The notes under the pieces are model-generated. The model searched no databases. It was given only the letters and a program-made list of their open reading frames with translations, and was not told the DNA's origin. Positions 46,210 through 57,235 of a DNA stretch of 64,000 bases are shown here, in pieces. The position numbers and the translations under genes are program-made. The DNA is from Trileptium ribeirensis. Taxonomy: Eukaryota; Nematoda; Enoplea; Enoplida; Thoracostomopsidae. Every line of letters begins with the position of its first letter. The first letter of the stretch is position 1. The stretch covers positions 1 through 64,000 of the forward strand of contig JASANE010028231.1 in NCBI GenBank assembly GCA_030248225.1, written 5' to 3'.

Positions 46210-47000
46210 CGTAAATTTTGCTTAAATACGTAAGCAAATGAATACTTGAAATGAAATTATTGCAATGTGATCAACAGCTAATATATTCTTATGTACACTG
46301 GAAGTCTCGATGTTGCGACAATTTCACATTTTGTAATAATGCGCTCACAGCGCACATAAAACCGGACCAAAATTTTGCGGCTTTCAGAACTGTCAACACA
46401 AAGCACTTCCTTGTGATAATAAGCTAACGACAATATCACTATAGCAGCATAACTGCTGTTACAATAGCTCAGGTGGCGCATAATATCAGGATCACTGGAA
46501 TGAACTTTGTGCATAACCAATTTGGAAAATTGAGCACACTATGCATCTATAAATCCAATATATTAAGCGCATTGCGCACAGTTGAACTGGTTGGTGACGA
46601 ACGCACAGTCCAAGTGCACGTGCATAACTATGAAATTCACAGTAAATGTCGTATTAACTCTGCGAAATATGATTTACGTGGCAGGTGGTTGTTGGATCTC
46701 TGTTAGAGCCCACCCTATCTTCCTATCGAAAAATATGCGCCAGACCTATAAATCATAGGTACCGAAGGTCCGTCGGCGTAGGGGTACCTGGTCCAGGGGT
46801 GAGCAGGGGCGAAAGGGTTCGTCGTGGGACGACGTCCTAACGAGGGTCGTTAGATTTCCCAGTTTTTGCCTATTTTCGATAATTTTTTTCTGATTTATCC
46901 TATTTTTTACTAATTTTGCCAGTTTTAACACTTTTTATTTTATATTTAAAACAGTTTATTTTAGAGTAGTAACTATATCGATATTGCAGATTGCAGTGAA
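46210..47000. other. unassigned stretch
   Basis: No gene recognised. A block at 46745-46860 rich in ggtcc, gtacc and ggggt words looks like part of an unknown repeat. Frames at 46473-46706 and 46931-46746 have no motif. Confidence 0.35.
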
Positions 47001-47099
47001 GCATAGGTACACCTACTATGTCTCATTGCGTGCACAGCCAAGCAGCTCTCGATTGCATACGTCGATATAATTTTATGTGGATATCACACAATACAGCAC

Positions 47100-47400
47100 A
47101 AGTTAGCACAAAACTAAACACAGGTAAAGAGTTTCCTATGCCCGAAACCCTCCAAGTGCGAGATATTAGCTTAACAGGGCGGCACACTAAAATTAGGCAT
47201 TTTGGGTCGAAGGACCATGATTGGCGCCACACTCCCGTACTCATGGAACCATGGGTCGCAGAGCGAAGCCACCGCCGGCAATCAGTTTCCACACCTGAAA
47301 AACTTCCACTTCTGAACAGCCGAGGACGTCAGAACAAATTTTTGAATTTTGGGTCGAGGAACCACGAGGGTGCCATACCTTATATTCTAAAACTCCAGAG
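47100..47400 (+). repeat. diverged tandem pair around ttttgggtcgaag
   Basis: ttttgggtcgaaggaccatg followed by a gcgccacac-like end (about 47198) and ttttgggtcgaggaaccacg followed by a gtgccatac-like end (about 47347) are two copies about 150 bp apart. A 136-codon frame (47018-47428) spans them, but its content reflects the duplication and shows no domain. Confidence 0.5.
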
Positions 47401-47734
47401 CCGGAGGCTTAATAGGAACCAAAAATAGACGAATCGGATTTATCATTTTGCAGTGAAATAAAACCAGCAAGAGAAAAGATTCGAAAGTTAATAACCTTGC
47501 TTTCGGTACAAAAATGTGATAAAATGTGGTAAAAAAAACTCTCATTTTGACTTCTGACCCTGGGACCAGATCTCGAATCAAAAACACTCAGGATGTACAC
47601 GATAAATCGATTATGTAATAACGGGATGCAGCTGCATGGTGCAACTTCCTAACACCATGCCCATACGACCCCGGGTATCGTAACCTCAAGGGCGGACCGT
47701 GAATGCTGAAAATTTTAACCCTATTCTTGTTCAG

Positions 47735-47830
47735 ACCCAAGAAGCTACGGTGCTTAGCAGGCCGCAAGCGCGCTTCATGGTGTGAGTTCGGACCCCGCCC
47801 GATCGGTTGCGCACGTGTCTAGTTTCTGGT
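47735..47830 (+). repeat. possible tRNA-derived SINE head
   Basis: A gtgcttagcaggccgcaagc stretch resembles an A box, and gtgagttcggaccccg, about 35 bp further on, resembles a B box. The context of agcgcgcttca between them is typical of tRNA-derived SINEs. It does not fold as a tRNA that I can complete, so I do not call a tRNA gene. Confidence 0.3.
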
Positions 47831-49356
47831 ATGATTTCTGAGAGGTGGCTAGCACCGACACCTGCTCACAGGTCATGGAGCTTAGCCGTTATTTCCTATC
47901 CTAGCTCATCGGAAGTTGTTGAGTTCAATTTAGTTGTGTTAAAAGCTGGAATAAAGATGAAAATTGACCTAGAAACTTGAAACTTAAGTGGTTTTGCCTA
48001 ATTAAGATCCGGATATGCTCCGTGTTAGAGCATTATTGCCTATGTGGCCCCCACAGTGTTCCGACAAGCCCTGAGAGTTTAATGTCGGAAGGTGAACGGC
48101 GTGGCCTGCTTTTTCTAATAAATTCAGTTTTGGGAACTGATAATGTGACTAGAGTAATTTCCGTTTAGTTGGAGCAAAGAATATAGGAAAATCCCTAGTG
48201 AATTTTCGAGCTAGCGGGGAATGCGGGTTGAATTTGTTTGACGACTTGTAAGACTTTCATTCCCCGGTTCAAACGATCAAACAAAAATGACAGAAGGCCA
48301 TACACGTCAGCGCTTGGGACATTCTCGCCCACAAGCCGTGACTTGCAGTGCCTGCTCGTCCGAGCGGACAAACCAGCAGTTTCCTATCGTCTCGGTTTAA
48401 ATTTAAACGGTACTCGGTGCCTAGAATTCAAAGTATATTTGGCCAGTTAAGTTTATTGTAAGGACGAGTGTTTTCTGTCGGCTGTTGCGGCGGACTTAGT
48501 GGGTCAAATTGTGGCAGCTTAGTAGGAACTCACGGCTGTCGCTTCGGTTCAATACACCAGGGGTATAGGGCGTTAAAAGGGGAATAGGAGCGGAGCGCGC
48601 AGATATCCACCAGTTCGCAGACTAGAGGCGGTTATCTCTGCTTCGGCTCAATGGCAGCGAGTTTTCAGCTATGGGGCGCAATAAGCAGGGGCCCTAGAGT
48701 TCTTCGAAAATTTCTCCTTAAAGCGTGTCACCTTAGACGACTATGCTTTACACGCGGTGACGGACACTAGACGGGGTGGAGGGGAAAAACGGTGACAGGG
48801 CTGGACTATACGAGCTTTCCTGCCTTAATTGGGTCGGCAAACAACGACATCTTCTTTGTGGTCTTGATGAGCCACTTGTCGAATCGACTTAGTCGCGTTG
48901 TGGAACCCTAGTCGCGAGGACACCTCAAAAAGTCAAGAAAATCATATTCTATCGTGATTCCAAGCTGATTTAGCTAATTCCCGCATGTCCCAGGGGGAAC
49001 CAATGACGGGAACCGGCCCATTTCGAGGTTGGAGGTAGGATATCCTCCAAAGGACTTCATACAGGATGGGGGCCCTAATCTGGGTCCCCAGAAACTCACC
49101 GGAGGGCATTAAGCGCGCCCCCCGTCCGTTCCAATCATCTGCGTCCAGTCCGTCCGTAAAACTATCAGTTTTAAGCAAAATTTGCACGTTTTGTCCTCAT
49201 CCGTCCGATTCATGTTATGTCCTTACATACATATATCTATATCCATACTTACATATATATACATACATACACACGAACACATACTAGACATAACGGCGAC
49301 CTGAGCGACAGAGAGGTCGCTCAAGTCCACAACAGAAACACAAACACAACACGGCC

Positions 49357-49417
<61 letters not shown>

Positions 49418-50320
49418 AAGCAACCGACCAAAGAAGTCGGTTAGAGAAAGCGAAGAAGACAGGACGAAAGGACAACAAGGACACGAAGATGCAGAGAAGG
49501 GGCGCGGGAAGGGTAGCGGGACGAAGGGAATCCCGGGGAATTTTCGAGGGGCTGGGGTGAGATTCAGTCCCAGGACGAAAAATGGGGCCGATTGATACCA
49601 AACACGAGGGCGAAGGACGTAATAGCGGGTCGGAACCCACCTATGGGTTCCGATGTACATAAGTGTGGAGAGCTTTAGCAGGCTTTCTTGCGTTAACGAT
49701 TGGGCGGAGCGACGCCCGCCGGATATCTCTCGACTCGCCGTCGGGAGGCGGTTCGAATGAGGCGTGACGCCCTGGCCAGAACGGCAGGGGTAAAAATGGT
49801 GCTAAAATCACAACGATCAGAGAGAGCGGCGGCGAAGCAGGGGCGCCTTCATCGGCCGTCCCGCGTTAACGGGCAGCGGGCGCAGACCCGCCGGGTATCT
49901 TTGTAGATGTCTCGACGAGACGAACACAATGAGGGGCGGATCGCCCGTTTTGGAGTGCAGAGGAAAATCTCGGACTATCTGCGCCCACTAGTGGTTGGCG
50001 GCAGAAATTGGGGGCATCTTTAGATGACTACAGTGGGTCAGCGGGGATTAGGACAGGGGTCCGGCGCACGTCGTTGGATTTGTATAGTTACGATGAACAA
50101 AACGAGGGGTCGCTTGCACCGGTTCAAAAAATGGGGTGGGCCGACGAAGATGCAGGAAGGTGGGGGCTTGCATCAGTCGCATGTTACAGCGGGATAATAA
50201 GAAAAACGGGCGGTTTTACCTAAAACATGCACGGGGGCTTTCATGGTTGTGAGTGAAGGCACGGGGGGCCTTGCAATCGTAGTCAGCCGGCTAAGAGGCA
50301 CATACACACACATATATAGT
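47831..50320. other. GC-rich region without an identifiable gene
   Basis: Composition is clearly richer in G and C than in the surroundings, especially 48.3-50.3 kb. I found no gag, pol, transposase or host exon on either strand. The frame 50008-50223 and the Arg-rich frame 49700-49906 match nothing I recognise. It could be the non-coding part of a large element. Confidence 0.4.
49357..49418 (+). repeat. (CAA)n microsatellite
   Basis: About 20 copies of caa. It creates poly-Gln and, on the other strand, poly-Leu and poly-Val frames that are artefacts. Confidence 0.97.
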
Positions 50321-50330
50321 ATGTTACAAG

Positions 50331-50882
50331 CATACATGTCGGCGGTCAGTCATGCCAGGGGGTAGAGGCCCAACACGGGGGGGGGTAACCCCCCCCAGGC
50401 CGTCGAAATTTTCCTAGGGGGGTTAGTCGTGAGGACCTTTTTTTGTTTGTTTTTTGGTCCTGGCAGCCACATTTTTCGCGTATGAGCGCAGTTTTTGCAG
50501 AAAAAGTATTAAAATACAAACGCTTTTCGAAGCATTAATTCGTTACCTAATTTTTGGAGCTCATATTCTGGGCATAATAATGGGGTTTTTGTCTTCTACA
50601 TAAACAAACTCATTAACGCCAAAATACACACAGAAACACCTATCATACTCATATATGAACACGTCATAGTATATATTTTAAGGGAATGACGTCGTCAACA
50701 AAAAAGCTTTCCACAAATTTACGGCCGTAGAGGCACCTTAGCAACAAGAAGGGGCAATTTGCGCAAGGGTTTGCACTAAGGTCCTACACCGAAACTCGTC
50801 GAGGAGCCGCCAAGCCTCGCTTCGGGGGGGGGGTACGGACCTCTGGGGGGTTACCCCTCTTACCCCCCTGCCGGCATGTATG
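50331..50882. mobile_element. 552-bp inverted-repeat element with CATACATG ends
   Basis: The left arm catacatgtcggcgg ... catgccagggggtag ... ggggggtaaccccccc and the complement of the right arm catacatgccggcaggggggt ... ggggtaacccccc match over roughly 50-60 bp with indels. Flanks gttacaag (50323-50330) and attataag (50883-50890) agree at 6 of 8, both differences being transitions. No coding capacity. A truncated relative ends at 61230. Confidence 0.65.
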
Positions 50883-50890
50883 ATTATAAG

Positions 50891-51490
50891 TATATGGAAA
50901 GTAACAGTCCTGTTTCGATCTTGACAACCCAACTTAGCGTAAATGTAGCGATTATCTTTGTACCTTACGAGCGAGGTACTGGCATTGTCCGGGGCGATTT
51001 GATTTCCAACAAGTCCCCACCGACATGCTCCGGTTACTTTCCCGGATCATGGTACACTTAGACGGTTACGGGCCATCGGATCAACCCGACTGCTGTCGTC
51101 CTTCATAGCCTCGAAAACTACCGCACATGTAATTTCAGCTGGTTGAGACTTGTTGTTTTCCGTGACCATTGCTTAGTACGCAGCTAAAACCAGGTAAACT
51201 TAATATTTTCTTAATTGCTATCTTTACAAACTTGTTAATTTGAGCGTGCAGACTCCTATTCCCGGACGGTCCTAACCGTCAAAATTTTAACGTATGGTGA
51301 CGACTGATTGGGGTTCTGCATGAATCCTTTTCCTATCTATACGGGGCTCCATGTCCGGCCTCACAAATCGGTTGAAACAGCCTAATTGTCCGAATCGTAA
51401 CACTCGTCCCTGCAATCAGACAAGAACTCGACAAATAAAGGCAAAAAATAGAAGCAAATCATTGCATACGACATCATACGGCATTAAGTT
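50891..51490. other. unassigned spacer
   Basis: No gene recognised. The frame 50876-51061 overlaps the end of the preceding element and is not supported. Confidence 0.4.
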
Positions 51491-51496
51491 GTAAAA

Positions 51497-52175
51497 CGGA
51501 TCGAATTGTAGCATATAAACGAATCAAATTATAGCATAAACGGATCAAATTATAACCAAAAACGAATCAAATTATATCGTACAACGGATCAAATTATAAC
51601 CAAAACGGATCAAATTATAACGTACAACGGATCAAATTATAACCAAAACGCATCAATTTATAGCATACAAACGGATCAAATTATAGCATACAAACGGATA
51701 AAATTATAGCATATAACGGATAAAATCATAACTAAAAACTGATCAATTTATAGCATACAAACGGATCAAATTATAGCATACAACGGATCAAATTATAACC
51801 AAAACGGATCAATTTATAGCATACAAACGGATCAAATTATAGCATACAACGGATCAAATTATAACCAAAACGGATCAATTTATAGCATACAAACGGATCA
51901 AATTATAGCATACAACGGATCAAATTATAACCAAAACGGATCAATTTATAGCATACAAACGGATCAAATTATAGCATACAACGGATAAAATCATAACTAA
52001 AAACTGATCAATTTATAGCATACAAACGGATCAAATTATAGCATACTACGGATCAAATTATAACCAAAAACGGATCAATTTATAGCATACAAACGGATCA
52101 AATTATAGCATACAACGGATCAAATTATAACCAAAACGGATCAATTTATAGCATACAAACGGATCAACTTATAGC
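51497..52175 (+). repeat. satellite of about 22-bp monomers in trimers
   Basis: About 31 monomers of the type acggatcaaattatagcata. In the centre and right part they are ordered as a three-monomer period of about 66 bp: type 1 acggatcaatttatagcata, type 2 acggatcaaattatagcata, type 3 acggatcaaattataaccaa. The left quarter is irregular. Variants such as acggataaaatcataactaa occur twice at the type-3 position. This is a higher-order repeat in miniature. Confidence 0.95.
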
Positions 52176-52359
52176 ATACAACATCAACTAAAACAAATGG
52201 TAAAAGGTGGCCTCATCTGAATAATTTTGACACCAAAATCGAGGAAAATACGCGTGACGGGCCGGAACGGTCCTGTTACAATTATACCGGTTCAAATGAG
52301 CCCAAGCTCATGAAAATCAGTTAGTCGTTCCGGAGTTATGACCGATCACACACACGGAA

Positions 52360-52632
52360 TTTAAACTGCAACACACAATGGCGACTACGTCACACTACAG
52401 TTTGATACTTCGGCCCATGTCACCTTTAGGGGTCGGACGTTATGCCGTTAGAAAAAAGAACAGCTTAGAGCGGGGGGTTCGGGGGGCGGCAGCCCCGACT
52501 TAGGCTTAGGCTTAGTACATGGATCATATAGGGACCTTAGCTTAGGCTAAGACTAAGGGTTAGGCTTAGTATATCGAGAACGGCATGGTATGCGCATTTC
52601 ACTTCCGTCCATAAAGGTTACATTGGCCGATA
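52360..52632 (-). repeat. dispersed repeat with TTAGGC runs, copy 2
   Basis: Minus-strand copy of the family at 12744-12965, sharing tcggccaatgtaac, ggaagtgaaatg, atgccgttctcga, tactaagcctaa, ttctaacggcataac and gacccctaaa. It contains more ctaagc hexamers than copy 1: on the plus strand cttaggcttaggcttag at 52499-52515 and a second mixed run near 52540-52570. These equal the TTAGGC telomeric repeat of nematodes, but they sit inside a dispersed repeat. Confidence 0.8.
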
Positions 52633-52945
52633 CTTCTATCGACTCATAATGGCAATAATTACCTTCTATTGATAGATAGCATTATAACTTTTTCAATGAA
52701 CGCTAAGTGTTATCGTGCAAGGTCCATCACATTTCATATACCCTGAGCCATGTACTACCTCTGCCAGCAAAATTAGCTTAATTGTATTCTCTATTCTAAC
52801 TGTATATAGCTAAATATTATGGCAAACGTAATGGTCAAATAGCAACATCTAGCTCATTTAAAATAAAACTATCTTCACTTCTGTTAATTACTTAGCTAGA
52901 TAGTTGTTGTTTAATTCTGCGACGTTAATCGTACGACTGCTAATT
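52633..52945. other. AT-rich spacer
   Basis: Nothing recognised. Confidence 0.4.
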
Positions 52946-52960
52946 GTCGGGGTTTAGTAG

Positions 52961-55612
52961 GCTACCAAGGGGTTCCCGTGGCAAAAATCCTATTTTTCAA
53001 CATTTTTCACTAAAATTAATTTTCAACACGATCTTAAGTTTAGTAAGGCGACTAGAGTAGATAATGTTGATCCTGAATTTAATATTGCTGCTGTAGATCT
53101 GTACATTCCCCACAAACATCGTCTTATATGTGTTTATCGCCCACCTGGTATTACAAATTGCATTTCTCTGCTGAATTGTATTTCTGATTTGTGTAATGTC
53201 TCGTGTCCTATTACAATGGTTGGAGATTTTAACTTTCCCCGAATTAATTGGACAGATAAAATTGCTTCGGACAATTGTGGGAACGATTTCTTAAATTTTT
53301 GTTTATCTCACGGCTTTAGACAATTAGTATTCAGTGAGACATGTGGTTCTAATATTTTAGATCTAGTTTTCAGTACTAGTCCGCAAAATGTGTATAATCT
53401 CACAGTTCTTGAACCATTTTCTACTAGCGATCACTCTATAGTTCAATTTTCTGTCATTGGCAGTGTTGTTTCTCATGTTGTCACTCAGAAATTGGATTTT
53501 AGAAAAATGGATATCGTTGGATTTAGAAAATTCCTAGATACATGCAACTGGAATCAAATATTATTTCCCAATCAAACGATAGATGAAATGTGGAATGCTT
53601 TCTTGGTCGTTATTAATACTGGTGTTTCTTGTTTTGTTCCATGGGTGAATAATAGTCGTTATAGAAAGCGGACATACCCAGCTAGCATACGAAAAGCTCT
53701 AATGCTAAAACGTAAACTTTTCCGGAGAAGACATTTAATTAATGGGCAATCGCGGTATAAAGCACAAGCATTGCATTGTAAGAAGTTAGTTTTGGACTTT
53801 CAAAAGACAAACGAAGATATAATTTTGTCTTCAAACAATATTAACAACGTTTTCAGCTTTGTCAACAAAAACTGTTACAAAAATGAAGACATTGGTCCGT
53901 TGTACAATGAGCAAGGTATTTTATCATTTGATAATTGTGCTAAATGTGATATATTAAATTCTCATTTTTGTAATGTGTTTACTGATGATAATGGTCAAAT
54001 GCCTGATATGTTGCAGCCTATTGTTCAACACAGCTTAACAAATGTGCAGTTTTCCTGTTATGATGTGGCAAAAACCCTGCACGGTTTATCTATTAAATGC
54101 AGTCATACGCCGGACGGCCTACCGAGTTATTTTTATAAATGTTTCAGTGAACAACTGAGTTATCCACTTTCAATTATTTTTCGAGTGTCTTTTTCTAGTG
54201 GAAAACTGCCATATCTATGGAAAACCGCCGATGTTAAACCTCTATATAAAAAAGGCGATCCTACTAGACCGGTTAATTACAGACCTATTGCACTCACAAG
54301 TATTGCTTGCAGGGTGATGGAAAAAATAATCTATCGACATATGTTAGATTTTTTACTTACGAATGAAATTATTTCACAACATCAACATGGTTTCGTTAAA
54401 CATAGATCTACCACAACCCAACTTTTGCATACTTTTCATACTATTGCGAAATATATTGATAACGGTGCTTTTGTAAATATTATTTATTTTGATTTGTCTA
54501 AAGCTTTTGATTGCGTGTGTCATAACAAATTAGCACAAAAGCTCGCACACTATGGTATTCGAGGCATGCTATTATTATGGCTCTGTGATTTCGTAACAGG
54601 AAGGCATCAAAGAGTTTTTGCTAATGGTTGTTTTAGTCGTTATTGTAGTGTACTATCTGGAGTACCGCAGGGATCGGTACTAGGACCCTTGTTATTTTTA
54701 ATTTATATTAATGATCTTTCTGTCCTTCTGTCAAATGTGCACCATAGTTTATTTGCTGATGATGTTAAAATATACAGCGCCATTAGAAGTGAATACGATA
54801 TGAATCAGCTACAAATCGCCATTGATTCTCTAAAGAATTGGTGTGAAATTTGGCAACTATCATTAGCAGTTGAAAAATGCCACGTCTTCAATGTAGGCAG
54901 GACACGGCTCTCTTTCTCTACTAGTTATAATATTGGTCAGTCAGTGTTGTCTTCTGTTTCGCGAGTTAAAGATTTAGGAGTTTGGTTTACGTCTGATTTC
55001 AAATCATCTCATCACATTGTTCTAATATGTCAAAAGGCTCGTCGTATTGTGAATATGCTTTACAGATGCTTTGTTTCTTGCAATATTACTGCTTTGATAA
55101 CTGCTTATAAGAGTTATGTACGTCCTATTTTAGAGTACTGTTCCTCAGTATGGTCTCCTGTTTTACTACTTGATATAGATCGAATAGAATCCGTGCAGCG
55201 TTATTTCACCAGACGTCTTTATATGCGTTTACAACGTCCGCCTGCAAGCTATCCTGAAAGATTAGCATTTCTTAAATTAGAACCACTTGAGCTACGACGG
55301 ATTCATATTGACTTAGTACTAGTTTATAACATTGTTCATGGAGAATCTTATCTAAAATTTGATGATTTTTTTCAGCGGCCACCTGTACAGTCTACGAGAG
55401 GGCATCAATGTAAACTTTTCGCAATTCGATTCAACACTAATTATTGTAAATATAGTTTTGCCTTTCGCATTGTACCTATATGGAATTTCCTACCAAGTCA
55501 CCTAGACAATGGCCAACCTATAGTTATGGCTCGTACATCTAAGTTATTCAAAGAACGAATTAAATTGCTTGATTTTTCAAGATTTTTGAAATTTTCTAGA
55601 AATATAAACTGA
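52961..55612 (+). CDS. CR1-like LINE ORF2, open but 5'-truncated
   Basis: An uninterrupted frame of 883 codons, of which the first 20 or so belong to the LTR-like repeat into which the element inserted. The endonuclease lacks its first third. Visible are VYRPPG, MVGDFNFPRINW and STSDHSIVQF (SDH). The RT then shows [60 protein letters not shown] and SLFADDVKIY; all catalytic Asp are kept. The C-terminal domain has RRIHIDLVLVYNIVHGE and FRIVPIWNFLPSHL. The lack of stops suggests a fairly recent insertion, but the truncation makes autonomous activity unlikely. It is related to, but not the same family as, the LINE at 32-38 kb. Confidence 0.95.
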   Translation, partial: ATKGFPWQKSYFSTFFTKINFQHDLKFSKATRVDNVDPEFNIAAVDLYIPHKHRLICVYRPPGITNCISLLNCISDLCNVSCPITMVGDFNFPRINWTDKIASDNCGNDFLNFCLSHGFRQLVFSETCGSNILDLVFSTSPQNVYNLTVLEPFSTSDHSIVQFSVIGSVVSHVVTQKLDFRKMDIVGFRKFLDTCNWNQILFPNQTIDEMWNAFLVVINTGVSCFVPWVNNSRYRKRTYPASIRKALMLKRKLFRRRHLINGQSRYKAQALHCKKLVLDFQKTNEDIILSSNNINNVFSFVNKNCYKNEDIGPLYNEQGILSFDNCAKCDILNSHFCNVFTDDNGQMPDMLQPIVQHSLTNVQFSCYDVAKTLHGLSIKCSHTPDGLPSYFYKCFSEQLSYPLSIIFRVSFSSGKLPYLWKTADVKPLYKKGDPTRPVNYRPIALTSIACRVMEKIIYRHMLDFLLTNEIISQHQHGFVKHRSTTTQLLHTFHTIAKYIDNGAFVNIIYFDLSKAFDCVCHNKLAQKLAHYGIRGMLLLWLCDFVTGRHQRVFANGCFSRYCSVLSGVPQGSVLGPLLFLIYINDLSVLLSNVHHSLFADDVKIYSAIRSEYDMNQLQIAIDSLKNWCEIWQLSLAVEKCHVFNVGRTRLSFSTSYNIGQSVLSSVSRVKDLGVWFTSDFKSSHHIVLICQKARRIVNMLYRCFVSCNITALITAYKSYVRPILEYCSSVWSPVLLLDIDRIESVQRYFTRRLYMRLQRPPASYPERLAFLKLEPLELRRIHIDLVLVYNIVHGESYLKFDDFFQRPPVQSTRGHQCKLFAIRFNTNYCKYSFAFRIVPIWNFLPSHLDNGQPIVMARTSKLFKERIKLLDFSRFLKFSRNIN

Positions 55613-55950
55613 ATTTTAAAATGCTATAGTTTGGATGTATGTAAGTGGGTGTTTGCCCCTTTACATTCCTCCACCCCTCCCGATTTTACATATTGTTTTA
55701 CGTATAATGTTACATATTTTACGCAAAGTATGTTTGTTTCTAAATTTCTTATTTGTCATGCTAAAATTGATATCGTTTTTTTTACTCTGTAATACTTTCG
55801 TGCGTTTACTTTGTTTGTTTTAATGTACTTAATACAGGGCGGCTGGATGACTTCCAGGTCATAGGTGCTGGATCGGGGTAGGTGACCCCCAGCGGCTTGT
55901 GGGTTGGACTTCATCCAGTCGTACCATGTGGCAGTGAAATAAATCAAAAA
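53025..55950 (+). mobile_element. CR1-like LINE inserted in LTR-like copy A
   Basis: The left border is where homology to the LTR-like repeat stops (about 53024). The 3' end ggcagtgaaataaatcaaaa near 55920-55945 resembles that of the 32-38 kb LINE (ggcaaataaataaatcaaat). Between 55951 and 56220 lies unassigned sequence ending in a (TTA)n run (56197-56220), which might instead be the true 3' tail. No target-site duplication is clear. Confidence 0.8.
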
Positions 55951-56196
55951 AATTGAGGAAGGGAAGGCGTTGATTTATGATTTATGTTTGTCAGTACATT
56001 AACTTTGAAACGTGTTCGTACCTTTTGCTACATAGTTCCCTAGTTAAACGACCTAAACTCTAAATCTTGTTACTTAAGTAATGAGTTTTATGCAAATTGT
56101 AATAATAGTCAACAAATGTAATATTCAGAACACGTTATTTCCCTATAGAAATACTCAAAGCCTTGCCTTTCTTGCCGGGAGGTTGGTGGGAACTTA

Positions 56197-56220
56197 TTAT
56201 TATTATTATTATTATTATTA
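56197..56220 (+). repeat. (TTA)n run
   Basis: About eight tta repeats. Possibly the 3' tail of a LINE inserted in copy A. Confidence 0.9.
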
Positions 56221-57202
56221 AAATGGTTATTATAGCGCTCCTTCAAAAATTTAGTTTGTCAAAATCTTAAAATTTTAAAATTTACTTTATTGTCTTTAAT
56301 TTGCATATTTTAGTGTTATTTTGATTAGTAGCTATGTGTAGTTAAGAAGTCTAGTTTTAGTTTTATTTAGTCTTGTGTCAGCGCTCGTAGAATCAGTGGC
56401 GGAAATAGTGATACGGCTTGATATATTTTTACTTCCTGATTATTGTTTTAATCTTGGAGCTTACTTAGCTAATATTCTAATAGTAGCTTTTTTATGTTTT
56501 GGTTTTATTATGTTTTGTTATAGAAGTGAGAAGTGCTGAGCAAAGTGCGGAGGTTTAAAGCATTATCTATCGATTATATTGGTGGTTTTCTATTGCAGTC
56601 GAGCTGGAAAGGTGCTTTTACTCGGCCCTTAGCCCAGTGGACTAGCGCTTGGAATTTAGGAAACGCCTATACTCGGGTTTCCTTGCTGATAGCTGGTATC
56701 GTAGCAGTATTTACTATCGGGCGTAAAGAATGCGCAGAACAGTGGTTTAGCTTTTACCGGATAGCGTGAAGCGCGGAGCTAGTGTATTTGAGAACTGGAA
56801 GTAACGACACAGATAAGTAATCCTAACCAGCTATTTATTTAGTAATACTACTTTCCCAAGAAAAACTGCGAACAGTGCAATAAGGCTTACTAGGAGCGAT
56901 AGGTAATACAAAATACTAGGGTTAGTAATAGCTTACAAATTTCGGCCCCTGTGTCGAGTGAGAAACATTCCAGGGCGAGAGTGAAGGTGGGTTCAGAATT
57001 AATTAGTAGTACTACTGGTGCCCTGTGGCAACCGTTCGGACCCTAGTATCAGTAGTACTATTCTTGAGAAGACCGGGTGAGTAAGCAGCGAGGATTCGTC
57101 TACCTCCTCGAGCCACCGTAGTTCCCAATTGCGATTGTTTCTGCACCGGTGTTTATCGGGCAGGAATCTCCCCATACGATTCCCCGTGGAGTGAGAAACT
57201 TC

Positions 57203-57235
57203 AACTGTACAGTAGTCGACCGCTACCGTACAGTT
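57203..57235 (+). other. conserved hairpin in the LTR-like repeat (copy A)
   Basis: AACTGTAC pairs with GTACAGTT, then GTAG with CTAC inside a 1x1 mismatch, closing a 7-base loop (TCGACCG). Copy B (59540-59572) has the same arms, with a change in the loop and in the last pair. Confidence 0.75.

Noticed and set aside
47735..47830. tRNA gene
   Set aside because: Only A/B-box-like words; I could not pair an acceptor stem or anticodon arm.
49223..49660. Poly-Gln, poly-Leu and poly-Val frames
   Set aside because: All are readings of a (CAA)n microsatellite.
51497..52175. CRISPR array
   Set aside because: Contiguous about 22-bp monomers without unique spacers in eukaryotic DNA; it is a satellite.
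52499..52515. True telomere or chromosome end
   Set aside because: Only about three hexamers, inside a dispersed repeat with copies elsewhere in the window.
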